A stretch of DNA of 42,206 nt from a virus (IMGVR_UViG_3300024264_000069:1-42206), one strand, 5' to 3'. Shown: positions 1 to 6,990, numbered from the stretch's first letter. A program made the numbers and translations. The notes: generated by a model not told the origin, from the letters alone.

Positions 1-89
1 ATATCGTCTGGCTCTGATATGGGGATTAGGTGACCTTTAACTAACCAAAAAAGTCTATTGGCTTCTTTTCTTACAAACGGTGAACACAT
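1..89 (-). CDS. Hypothetical protein, N-terminal fragment (runs off left edge)
   Basis: A minus-strand ORF starts with ATG at 89 and is open to the left edge, giving 29 residues beginning MCSPFVRKEANRLFWLVKGH. A good ribosome-binding site (GGGAGAG) lies about 5 bases upstream of the ATG, which is why I accept so short a fragment as a real gene. It lies downstream of gp13 on the same strand. An inverted repeat (99-105 with 124-130) ends right next to this ribosome-binding site. No family is recognisable from the visible part, so no function is offered. Confidence 0.55.
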   Translation of the reverse strand, partial: MCSPFVRKEANRLFWLVKGHLIPISEPDD

Positions 90-98
90 TGGACTCTC

Positions 99-130
99 CC
101 TACTGTAATTGTATTTACATTGGCAGTAGG
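99..130 (-). other. Inverted repeat between gp13 and the next gene
   Basis: CCTACTG (99-105) is complementary to CAGTAGG (124-130), a perfect 7-bp stem with an 18-nt loop. On the minus-strand transcript the 3' arm directly abuts the GGGAGAG ribosome-binding site of the next gene. There is no T-run after it, so it is not a typical intrinsic terminator. It could affect translation or RNA processing. TGTAAATA (minus strand, 112-119) inside the loop is one mismatch from the late promoter box, and I do not count it as a promoter. Confidence 0.4.
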
Positions 131-155
131 ATGTTAGCGTAAACTTAGGGTATTT

Positions 156-911
156 TTAGCCAATCAAGAATCCGTAGCCAACGCCGCCCGGAACTGCCAT
201 TGAAACTTCTATTTCTAATTTTTCCATCTCAGCTTGTGCTTCAGCTTTTAGTGTGTCGCCATTGAGAGTTGATCCGCCTTGTGGACCAGCAATGGTAGCA
301 AACTTACTACGTGCTTCTCCTAGCATATATTTGCATGCTGCTAGTGTGTAATCTTTGATCCATTGTACAGCTAGGTAATCATTTAAAATTTCACTGTCTG
401 GACGATAGTTGTAACAATAAAGTAATAATTCTTCTTCTGCTCTAGGACGCTGAAGTAGTGTAAGTTTTTTAGTTGTATTATTCCACTTGAATTCAATAAA
501 GCTGCCAAACATTCTGCCTACTAATTCTTGGTGCTGAGCAAATAAATCATATGTTGCTAATCCGCCTAGCTTAGAACCTGAAAGTAAGTATGTGTTTGTA
601 TAAGCAAGGTTAAACGGTTCAAACAAACTTCCGCCGTCTCCGCCACCTGTGCGTGAACCTATACTTCTGCGAAATAGCTTGCGTACTTCTATCACTTCGT
701 TTGGTAATACATAATCATTTTGATCTACAACCGTTGTAAGAAACATGTATGATTCTTCCACAGCATGATCACTACGCATCCTATAACGTGTTAATGCTTT
801 ATTTAAGCCTGTTTGATAGTGTATAGGATCAAGTTCAACATCAACCATTCCGCCACCTAGAAAGGTGTTAACATAATCATATACTTCTTGTTTTTGTGTC
901 GCTAGTGTCAT
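156..911 (-). CDS. 13: Neck protein, gp13-like (T4-type head-tail connector)
   Basis: This 251-aa protein resembles the gp13 neck proteins of marine T4-like phages. In T4, gp13 and gp14 form the neck that closes the DNA-filled head and accepts the tail. Recognisable stretches are the N-terminal ALTRYRMRSD segment, DQNDYVLPNEVIEV near residue 65, QELVGRMFGSFIEF near 128, and the C-terminal QWIKDYTLAACKYMLGEARS followed by IAGPQGG. It has no signal peptide or membrane segment. The ATG at 911 has a GGAGA ribosome-binding site, and a late promoter box lies at 929-936. Unusually, it is transcribed away from gp14, whereas in T4 genes 13 and 14 lie in tandem. The identification rests on remembered family sequence, not a search. 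Confidence 0.72.
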   Translation of the reverse strand: MTLATQKQEVYDYVNTFLGGGMVDVELDPIHYQTGLNKALTRYRMRSDHAVEESYMFLTTVVDQNDYVLPNEVIEVRKLFRRSIGSRTGGGDGGSLFEPFNLAYTNTYLLSGSKLGGLATYDLFAQHQELVGRMFGSFIEFKWNNTTKKLTLLQRPRAEEELLLYCYNYRPDSEILNDYLAVQWIKDYTLAACKYMLGEARSKFATIAGPQGGSTLNGDTLKAEAQAEMEKLEIEVSMAVPGGVGYGFLIG

Positions 912-928
912 ATGAAGTTCTCCAATAG

Positions 929-936
929 TATTTATC
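929..936 (-). promoter_or_regulatory. T4-type late promoter for gp13
   Basis: The minus strand reads GATAAATA, matching the T4-like late -10 box NATAAATA. It lies 18 bases upstream of the gp13 start, leaving room for a short leader with a GGAGA ribosome-binding site. It forms a perfect inverted repeat with the box at 942-949. Confidence 0.7.
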
Positions 937-941
937 TTAAC

Positions 942-949
942 GATAAATA
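942..949 (+). promoter_or_regulatory. T4-type late promoter for gp14-gp15
   Basis: The plus strand reads GATAAATA, identical to the divergent box at 929-936 and separated from it by only 5 bases. Transcription would start near 955-956, just ahead of the AGGAG ribosome-binding site at 962-966 that serves gp14. Confidence 0.7.
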
Positions 950-973
950 TGTATAACGAATAGGAGAACAGTT

Positions 974-2134
974 ATCCCACGTCTTAGCTTATATAAACCA
1001 GAACGCGGAAACGATTACCATTTCTTAGACAACCAAATCCTAGAAATGTTTACTATCGGCGGCACAGATATTAATATCCACAAGTTTCTTGGGGCTGAAA
1101 ATCCTGATGAAGGCGAAGGAACTGCTGACCAGCCAACATACGATGCTGTAAAAGAAACTAATATACAAGACTTACTATTCTTAGAAAATAGAGACAGAAA
1201 GTATGATCCAGATGTATACAGTATGCGTGGCATTTATAATGTCCAAGATATAGACTTTGATCTAAGTCAGTTTGGATTGTTTTTAAGTAATGATACACTT
1301 ATGTTAACTATTCATATTAATTCAAGTGTTAAGACACTAGGTAGAAAAATTATGTCAGGAGATGTAATCGAACTACCGCATTTAAAAGATGAATATGCGC
1401 TAAACGATTATAGCTTTGCACTAAAGCGTTTTTATGTTGTAGAAGATGTTAATCGTGCAGCAGAAGGATTTAGTCAAACTTGGTATCCGCACTTATATCG
1501 CTTAAAATTAAAGCAAATATACGATGGACAAGAATATGCAGAAATATTAGACTTACCTGCAGAAGAAGGTAGCGATAATACACTGCGTGATTTGCTGTCA
1601 ACTTACGAAAAAGAAATGCAAATATCAAATGCAGTAGTTGCACAAGCAGAATCCGACGCTCCTAAAAGTGGATATGATATTAATCATTATTACACAGTAA
1701 GTACCAATGACGACGGTAGTGTAGCATTACAGACAGCAGATGATACAGACATTGAAGCAAGCAATATTAATAGAACAACTGACGAGGTTGTAAGTAGACC
1801 AGAACGCGAAGGCTATACCGGATACCTAGTTGGTACTGGTGATAGTGCTCCAAATGGTGCTCCATTTGGTTTTGGTATACAATTTCCAACTAACAACGAA
1901 AGCGGCGACTATTTTTTACGTACAGACTTTTTACCAAATAGAATGTTCCGTTATGATGGCACACGTTGGGTTAAAGTACAAGATGATATTAGAATGTCAC
2001 TCAGCAACACACTTGAAAGACAAACCTACAAAACATCATTTATTAATAATACTAAATCGAGTCAAATTGACGGCGAAACTGTTCAAGAAAGACAGAGTTT
2101 GTCTAAGGCACTTCGTCCAAAGGCGGATAACTAA
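974..2134 (+). CDS. 14: Neck protein, gp14-like, with apparent AUC start
   Basis: A gp14-type neck (head-completion) protein; in T4 gp14 works with gp13 at the head-tail junction. Family-like stretches include NIQDLLFLENRDRKYDPDVY, MRGIYNVQDIDFDLSQFGLF, SGDVIELPHLKDEYALNDY and GFSQTWYPHLYRLKLKQIYD. The first ATG (1046) would cut off the conserved segment LYKPERGNDYHFLDNQILE and has no ribosome-binding site. Between the in-frame stop at 944 and 1046 there is no ATG, GTG or TTG. An AGGAG at 962-966 sits 7 bases before ATC at 974, giving a protein that begins (M)PRLSLYKPERGN, so I place the start there (386 aa). T4 gp14 is 256 aa. The extra C-terminal part here is low-complexity and ends with a fibre-like FRYDGTRWVKV motif. 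The stop overlaps the gp15 start (taATG). Confidence 0.78.
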   Translation: MPRLSLYKPERGNDYHFLDNQILEMFTIGGTDINIHKFLGAENPDEGEGTADQPTYDAVKETNIQDLLFLENRDRKYDPDVYSMRGIYNVQDIDFDLSQFGLFLSNDTLMLTIHINSSVKTLGRKIMSGDVIELPHLKDEYALNDYSFALKRFYVVEDVNRAAEGFSQTWYPHLYRLKLKQIYDGQEYAEILDLPAEEGSDNTLRDLLSTYEKEMQISNAVVAQAESDAPKSGYDINHYYTVSTNDDGSVALQTADDTDIEASNINRTTDEVVSRPEREGYTGYLVGTGDSAPNGAPFGFGIQFPTNNESGDYFLRTDFLPNRMFRYDGTRWVKVQDDIRMSLSNTLERQTYKTSFINNTKSSQIDGETVQERQSLSKALRPKADN

Positions 2135-3546
2135 TGCAGCATTTTTATGACGGACAAATAAGAAGATATCTTACGCAAATGATGCGTATACTTGCAAACT
2201 TTCCTGTACAAGACGGCAAAGGTGCGCAAAAAGATGTGCCTGTGACATACGGCGATTTAACTCGTCAAGTAGCAAATATTATTAGAGAAAATAGTGAAAA
2301 TAAGTTACCCAGTGCGCCGCGTATTGCAGTATATCTAACTGGCTTAGAACTAGACAAAGACAGGCTAACTGATTCAACCTACACACGTAAAACTAATATT
2401 AGAGAACGTGCATATGATAGTGATGCAGGTGAGTATTTAAATACACAAGGTAAAAATTATACAGTTGAACGTTTAATACCAACTCCATATATCATGCGTA
2501 TCAATGCGGATATCTGGACAACTAATACAGATCAAAAATTACAATTATTAGAGCAAATATTAGTATTGTTTAATCCTAGCTTAGAAATGCAAACCACAGA
2601 CAACTTTATTGACTGGACTAGTATCAGTGTTGTTAATTTAGAAAATGTACAGTGGAGTAATAGAAGTGTTCCAGTTGGTGTAGACAGTGAGATAGATATT
2701 TGTACTATGACATTTAGTATTCCTATCTATATTAGTCCGCCTACTAAAGTTCGTAGAATGGGTGTTATTACAAATATTATTACAAGTATGTTTGACGAAA
2801 CACTAGGAGATATTGAATCAGGAGTCAGTGCTCCTATCCTAAATGCATATGATGATGTGCCACGTGCAGGAATTGCAGAAAATGAATTTGGCAGAAAAGC
2901 TCAATCTGAAACAGCGGCAGAAATGGCAAATGTAAACTATAATACATACGGAGCATTTATAGACGGCAATAACATACAATTATTTTCTAATGGCATGGTC
3001 GGTAATAAAAATTGGAGAGAAATATTCGAAGCACTACCTGGAACTTATGCCGCTGATGTAAGTCGTATATTCTTTACTAGTCAGGATAATTCTAAAACAG
3101 TTACTGGAACATTTACACTAAGTCCGTTTGATGAAACTGTAATTCTAATGAATTGGGATACAGATAGTTTTCCAAGCGATACTGTAATAAACGGACGTAC
3201 AAGTATTGACTATATCATTGACCCAACAAATTTTAATCCAAGTAATATTAAAACTAGTGGTGTAAGGTTATTATTATTAGAAGATGTAGGAAATGAAGAT
3301 GCTACAGAATCACCAGTAGCTTGGCAAAATAATGATCTTAGTGCAACAGTGGCTAGTGCAAATGATATTATTGAATGGAATGGATCTAGATGGAATACTG
3401 TATTTGATGCTAGTGCTGCTACAACAATTACATACACTACGAATTTAAACACAAACGTTCAATACAGATTCAACAATAACGAATGGTTAAAGAGTATTGA
3501 TGGAGATTATCCAGTTGGCACCTGGAGAATTGAACTGGCTGGCTAA
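2134..3546 (+). CDS. 15: Tail sheath stabiliser / tail completion protein, gp15-like
   Basis: Residues 1 to about 260 match the gp15 family of marine T4-like phages: an N-terminal QHFYDGQIRRYLTQ, then VTYGDLTRQVANIIRENSEN, VERLIPTPYIMRINADIWTT, LLEQILVLFNPSLEMQTTDN and GVITNIITSMFDE. In T4, gp15 is a hexamer that caps the finished tail tube and sheath and joins it to the neck. Length here is 470 aa against 272 in T4. The extra 200 or so residues form a C-terminal extension with a beta-rich fibre-like tail, including DIIEWNGSRWNTVF and YRFNNNEWLKS. It is translationally coupled to gp14 by a one-base overlap. In T4, gp16 and gp17 (terminase) follow; here sugar genes do. Confidence 0.82.
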   Translation: MQHFYDGQIRRYLTQMMRILANFPVQDGKGAQKDVPVTYGDLTRQVANIIRENSENKLPSAPRIAVYLTGLELDKDRLTDSTYTRKTNIRERAYDSDAGEYLNTQGKNYTVERLIPTPYIMRINADIWTTNTDQKLQLLEQILVLFNPSLEMQTTDNFIDWTSISVVNLENVQWSNRSVPVGVDSEIDICTMTFSIPIYISPPTKVRRMGVITNIITSMFDETLGDIESGVSAPILNAYDDVPRAGIAENEFGRKAQSETAAEMANVNYNTYGAFIDGNNIQLFSNGMVGNKNWREIFEALPGTYAADVSRIFFTSQDNSKTVTGTFTLSPFDETVILMNWDTDSFPSDTVINGRTSIDYIIDPTNFNPSNIKTSGVRLLLLEDVGNEDATESPVAWQNNDLSATVASANDIIEWNGSRWNTVFDASAATTITYTTNLNTNVQYRFNNNEWLKSIDGDYPVGTWRIELAG

Positions 3547-3554
3547 TTATATGT

Positions 3555-3995
3555 ATGAGCGATCTTATTACATGTAGCGGTGCGCTATTTTATACATTAG
3601 ACACAAATAGATTTCTTTTCTTGCACAGAGCGCAAGGTAAGCGAAATAATATGTGGGGATTAGTTGGCGGCACAAATGAAGGATCCGAAACTCCTTGGGA
3701 AGGCTTAAAACGAGAAATCGAAGAAGAAATAGGATTTTTGCCAGAGATCAAAAAAACACTACCTTTAGAAAGCTTTGTGTCTCCTGATAGTAGATTTCAT
3801 TTTCATACCTATCTATGTGTTATAGGAAATGAATTTATTCCTAAACTTAACATCGAACATGACGGATATGCTTGGTGTAGTTTTACTAAATGGCCAAAGC
3901 CTTTGCATCACGGATTGCGCAATACACTTCAAAGTAAGGTTAATTTAAATAAGTTAGAAACTGTATTTAAAACTATCAACTTACTTGACAATTAA
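3555..3995 (+). CDS. Nudix hydrolase
   Basis: A complete Nudix box runs from G39 to F61 and fits G-x5-E-x7-REUxEExGU exactly (G39, E45, then REIEEEIGF at 53-61). Nudix enzymes hydrolyse nucleoside diphosphates linked to another group, such as NDP-sugars, ADP-ribose or damaged dNTPs; the Glu residues bind the metal. The 146-aa length is a single-domain enzyme. The N-terminal CSGALFY and the C-terminal WCSFTKWPKPLHHGLRNTL recall the GDP-mannose hydrolase-like group, which suggests but does not prove a nucleotide-sugar substrate. It lies 8 bases after gp15 without a clear ribosome-binding site, probably on the same late transcript. Its 3' end contains the -35 box of the promoter for hldE. Confidence 0.85.
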   Translation: MSDLITCSGALFYTLDTNRFLFLHRAQGKRNNMWGLVGGTNEGSETPWEGLKREIEEEIGFLPEIKKTLPLESFVSPDSRFHFHTYLCVIGNEFIPKLNIEHDGYAWCSFTKWPKPLHHGLRNTLQSKVNLNKLETVFKTINLLDN

Positions 3996-4013
3996 CCTAA
4001 AAGATTGTATAAT
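3985..4013 (+). promoter_or_regulatory. Consensus sigma-70 promoter, probably giving a leaderless hldE mRNA
   Basis: TTGACA (3985-3990) and TATAAT (4008-4013) are both perfect matches to the bacterial consensus, with the optimal 17-bp spacer. With the usual 6-base gap after the -10 box, transcription would begin at about 4020, the A of the hldE ATG. No ribosome-binding site precedes that ATG. The arrangement differs from the NATAAATA late promoters of the structural genes and implies earlier or host-polymerase expression of the heptose operon. Confidence 0.65.
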
Positions 4014-4019
4014 ATAAAC

Positions 4020-5159
4020 ATGAAAGTTTTAGTTCTTGGCGACATAATCATCGACACATATATTTACGGTACTAGTTCACGTATTAGTCCCGAGGCTCCT
4101 GTTCCTGTTGTAACATATAAACGTGAAGTTCAAACAATTGGTGGCGCAGGACTTGTATACGAAAATCTTAAAAGTTTAGGTGTTGATGTTGAGTTAGTTG
4201 ACATTTTTGACAAAGCAAGTGTTAAAACTAGAGTAATTTGTGACGGGCATTATGTCACACGCATTGATGACGATTATCACGCAGACAGCAAACAATACCT
4301 TGATTATATTCTATCACGAGATTTTAGTGATTACGAGTATGTTATCCTAAGTGACTACAACAAAGGCACACTAGACGAATCTTTAAAAATCATCGAACAT
4401 CTAAACACGTTTGGATGCAAAGTAATTGTAGATCCTAAAGAACATGCAAATCACTACAAAGGTGCTTGGCTTGTAAAACCCAACTACAAAGAGTTCGGCG
4501 ACTTTGGATTTACTAACTGGCAAGATAATATCATTACAACCAATGCTGGCGATAATGTAGTTGCTAATATAGACAACGTAGTATATGACATCGCTGTTGA
4601 CGCAGTAGAAGTAAACGATGTCACAGGCGCTGGCGATTGTTTCCTAGCAGCATTTGTATACGGGCTTACAAAAGAATATACTTATGAAAAATGTTTACAA
4701 CTAGCAGTAAAGGGCTCTACTAAAGCAGTTACACATGTAGGCACATATACGCTTGCTGTAAGCGATTTAGAAGATCGTGTAGTGTTTACTAACGGAGTGT
4801 TTGATATACTACACACGGGTCATTTTGAGCTCCTAGCAAAGGCAAAATCGCTTGGTAATAAACTAATTGTAGGCATCAATTCAGATGCAAGTGTACAGAG
4901 ATTAAAGGGCAAAAATAGACCTATCAATAATTTAGGCAAACGTGTAAAACAATTAGAAATGCTACCGTGGGTAGATGAAGTTCATGTATTTGAACAAGAC
5001 ACACCTTACGAAATAATTAAACACATACAGCCTGATTTGATTGTTAAGGGTGGAGATTATACTGTTGAAACTGTTGTAGGACATGATTTGGCGGAAGTAT
5101 ATCTTGTGCCTACAGTAGAAGGTTATTCAACAACAGAAATTATTGAGAAAAGCAGATGA
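4020..5159 (+). CDS. hldE: Bifunctional heptose-7-phosphate kinase / heptose-1-phosphate adenylyltransferase
   Basis: A fused HldE (RfaE). The N-terminal ribokinase/PfkB domain (about residues 1-250) has LGDIIIDTYIYG, SSRISPEAPVPVV, the GGAG substrate loop, VDPKEH, the VKPNYKEF segment and the catalytic VTGAGDCFLA. The C-terminal nucleotidyltransferase domain (about 255-379) has FTNGVFDILHTGHFELLA with the HxGH motif, IVGINSDASVQRLKGKNRPI and LIVKGGDY. The kinase phosphorylates heptose-7-P at C1; after GmhB removes the 7-phosphate, the second domain adds AMP to make ADP-heptose. At 379 aa it is about 100 shorter than E. coli HldE (477), mainly in the kinase part. An upstream in-frame TTG (4005) exists, but ATG at 4020 gives the normal MKVLVLGD start. 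Its stop overlaps the hldD start (ATGA). Confidence 0.93.
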   Translation: MKVLVLGDIIIDTYIYGTSSRISPEAPVPVVTYKREVQTIGGAGLVYENLKSLGVDVELVDIFDKASVKTRVICDGHYVTRIDDDYHADSKQYLDYILSRDFSDYEYVILSDYNKGTLDESLKIIEHLNTFGCKVIVDPKEHANHYKGAWLVKPNYKEFGDFGFTNWQDNIITTNAGDNVVANIDNVVYDIAVDAVEVNDVTGAGDCFLAAFVYGLTKEYTYEKCLQLAVKGSTKAVTHVGTYTLAVSDLEDRVVFTNGVFDILHTGHFELLAKAKSLGNKLIVGINSDASVQRLKGKNRPINNLGKRVKQLEMLPWVDEVHVFEQDTPYEIIKHIQPDLIVKGGDYTVETVVGHDLAEVYLVPTVEGYSTTEIIEKSR

Positions 5160-5974
5160 AAATATTAGTTACAGGAAACCAAGGATTTATTGGTAAAAAT
5201 ATTGCAAGCTATTTGCAACAACAAGGACACGAAGTAGAAGGTTGGGAATGGGAGCCAGGTGTGCTTCCGCATACCGAAGGCTACGATTGGTGTATACACT
5301 TAGGTGCTATTAGTTCAACTACATACACAGATGTTGATCAAATATTAGAACAGAATTTTGAGTTTAGTGTTAGACTTGCACAAATATGTGAAAATTTTGG
5401 TACTAATTTACAATATGCATCCAGTGCAAGTGTATATGGACCAACAGATCATTTTACTGAAGATGGTCCGTTGTTGCCACAATCACCTTATGCTTGGTCA
5501 AAGTATTTGTTTGATAGATTTATAAATCAATACATAGATGAATTTGCAATTAAAATACAAGGATTTAGATATTTTAATGTATACGGCGAAGGCGAAGAAC
5601 ACAAAGGTGATCAAGCAAGTCCTTATACTAAATTTGCATATCAAGCTAAAGACAACGGTGTAATTAAGTTATTTGAAGATAGTAATAATTATCTTAGAGA
5701 TTTTGTATGTGTAGACGATATATGCAAGCTCCATGAAAAAATGTTTGATGTAGATCAATCAGGTATCTTTAATGTAGGCACAGGACGTCCTGTAAGTTTT
5801 GAAACAGTAGCACAATCTATTGTTAACAAGCACGGCGGTGATATTGAATACATACCAATGCCAGAGAACATAAAGTCGCAATACCAGAAATATACTTGTG
5901 CAGACTTGACTAATTTAAATAGTGTAGTAGATATGCAATGGGTAAACATAGAGGATTATATTAATGGAAAATAA
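5156..5974 (+). CDS. hldD: ADP-L-glycero-D-manno-heptose 6-epimerase
   Basis: An extended short-chain dehydrogenase/epimerase. It has the NAD(P)-binding GNQGFIG at residues 7-13, the SSASVYG serine motif near 90, the catalytic Tyr-x3-Lys in SPYAWSKYLFD, and features specific to HldD: FRYFNVYGEGEEHKGDQASP, LRDFVCVDDICK, FNVGTGRPVSFETVAQ and the C-terminal EYIPMPENI...ADLTNL. It converts ADP-D-glycero- to ADP-L-glycero-D-manno-heptose, the last step before transfer. The 272-aa length is somewhat below E. coli HldD (310). It overlaps hldE by 4 bases and the cupin gene by 11, so the operon is probably translationally coupled. A related NDP-sugar epimerase is possible but less likely given the HldD-type motifs. 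Confidence 0.88.
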   Translation: MKILVTGNQGFIGKNIASYLQQQGHEVEGWEWEPGVLPHTEGYDWCIHLGAISSTTYTDVDQILEQNFEFSVRLAQICENFGTNLQYASSASVYGPTDHFTEDGPLLPQSPYAWSKYLFDRFINQYIDEFAIKIQGFRYFNVYGEGEEHKGDQASPYTKFAYQAKDNGVIKLFEDSNNYLRDFVCVDDICKLHEKMFDVDQSGIFNVGTGRPVSFETVAQSIVNKHGGDIEYIPMPENIKSQYQKYTCADLTNLNSVVDMQWVNIEDYINGK

Positions 5975-6386
5975 TGAACCAACTAGATTAACTGGTGTTG
6001 TTCCCAAAGGATGGGGATATGAATTAATTTGGGCAACCAATGACAAATACTGTGGTAAAATTATGTTCTTTGAAAAATCAAATGCTAAGTTCAGCATGCA
6101 CTTTCATAAAGAAAAAGACGAAACTTGGTTTGTTAATACTGGAAGATTTAAAGTTAGATGGATTGATACATCCAACGCAGCACTATATGAAAAAGAACTT
6201 AAAGAAGGCGATGTATGGCACAATCCTCCGTTACAGCCTCATCAATTAATTTGCTTACAAGAAGGTTCAAGTATTACAGAAGTAAGCACTGCTGATAGTG
6301 TTGAAGACAATTATAGAGTTGCTCCTGGTGACAGTCAAAAGACACAAGTCGAACCTAATCTAAATCCCGAGAATCAAGATGGTTGA
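5964..6386 (+). CDS. Cupin, phosphomannose-isomerase type II-like
   Basis: A 140-aa single-domain cupin. It begins with KGWGYELIWATNDKYCGKI, then HFHKEKDETWFVNTGRFKVR (metal ligands His-x-His and Glu, followed by the conserved VxxG turn), then PPLQPHQLICLQEGSS with the second-motif His, and closes with ITEVSTADSVEDNYRVAPGD. This arrangement matches the cupin domain of mannose-6-phosphate isomerase/ManC proteins. It sits between hldD and gmhB with overlaps of 11 and 8 bases, so its function is probably tied to the heptose pathway. Because no gmhA is present, it may act as the sugar-phosphate isomerase (inference). It could instead be a binding protein or act on a different sugar. Confidence 0.72.
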   Translation: MENNEPTRLTGVVPKGWGYELIWATNDKYCGKIMFFEKSNAKFSMHFHKEKDETWFVNTGRFKVRWIDTSNAALYEKELKEGDVWHNPPLQPHQLICLQEGSSITEVSTADSVEDNYRVAPGDSQKTQVEPNLNPENQDG

Positions 6387-6990
6387 TATTTATTGGGGCG
6401 ATGATGTATCGAGTCCAAATTATATTGCACCTAAATGTGTAATTGGGCTTGACAGAGACGGCGTTATCAATGTTGATCGCGGAACATACACATGGAAAGG
6501 CACTGATTTTGAACCTATTGACGGTAGTTTAGAAGCAGTTGCCAAACTACGAAAGTTAGGTCATAAAATTGCAATTATTACCAATCAAGGAGGCATTGAA
6601 CACGGATTGTTTACTGAGCAAGATGTCGATGCTCTGCACACATATATGTTAGAGCTTTTGGGTAAAGCAGGATGTCCTAGCATTGATGCTATTTACTATA
6701 GTGCTAGCAGTCATAAATCTGATATGTATGCAAAGCCTAACACAGGCATGTTTAAAAGATGTCAAAAAGAATTTCCTCATATTAAATTTAATAAAGGTTA
6801 TTATGTAGGTGATAAATTAAGTGACCTAAAAGCTGCCCATAAAATAGGAGCAAAGCCTGTACTTGTGCGTACTGGATACGGACTAGAAACTGAAAAAAGT
6901 CTAAGTAAATTTTCTTATCGTGATATAAAGAAAAAGACCATCATATTTGATGATCTTAGTTCTTTTGCAGATTGGATAGAAGCACGTTAG
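6379..6990 (+). CDS. gmhB: D-glycero-D-manno-heptose-1,7-bisphosphate 7-phosphatase (HAD family)
   Basis: A HAD-superfamily phosphatase of the GmhB/histidinol-phosphatase type. Motif I is LDRDGVINVD, with nucleophile D25 and acid/base D27. Motif II is TNQGGI from T68, motif III is the Lys in AKPNTGMF, and motif IV is YYVGDKLSDLKAA. GmhB removes the 7-phosphate between the two HldE reactions. The 203-aa length fits the family (about 190). The usual zinc-binding Cys/His loop is not intact: the region YYSASSHKSDMYAKPNTGM keeps a His but has no Cys. Its TAG stop overlaps the TAA of the convergent gene (bases 6987-6990, TTAG). Last gene of the heptose operon. Confidence 0.85.
   Translation: MVDIYWGDDVSSPNYIAPKCVIGLDRDGVINVDRGTYTWKGTDFEPIDGSLEAVAKLRKLGHKIAIITNQGGIEHGLFTEQDVDALHTYMLELLGKAGCPSIDAIYYSASSHKSDMYAKPNTGMFKRCQKEFPHIKFNKGYYVGDKLSDLKAAHKIGAKPVLVRTGYGLETEKSLSKFSYRDIKKKTIIFDDLSSFADWIEAR

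Noticed and set aside
4005-4019. In-frame TTG start for hldE five codons upstream
   Set aside because: It lies within the promoter -10 region, has no ribosome-binding site, and would add residues not expected before MKVLVLGD. ATG 4020 is the natural start.
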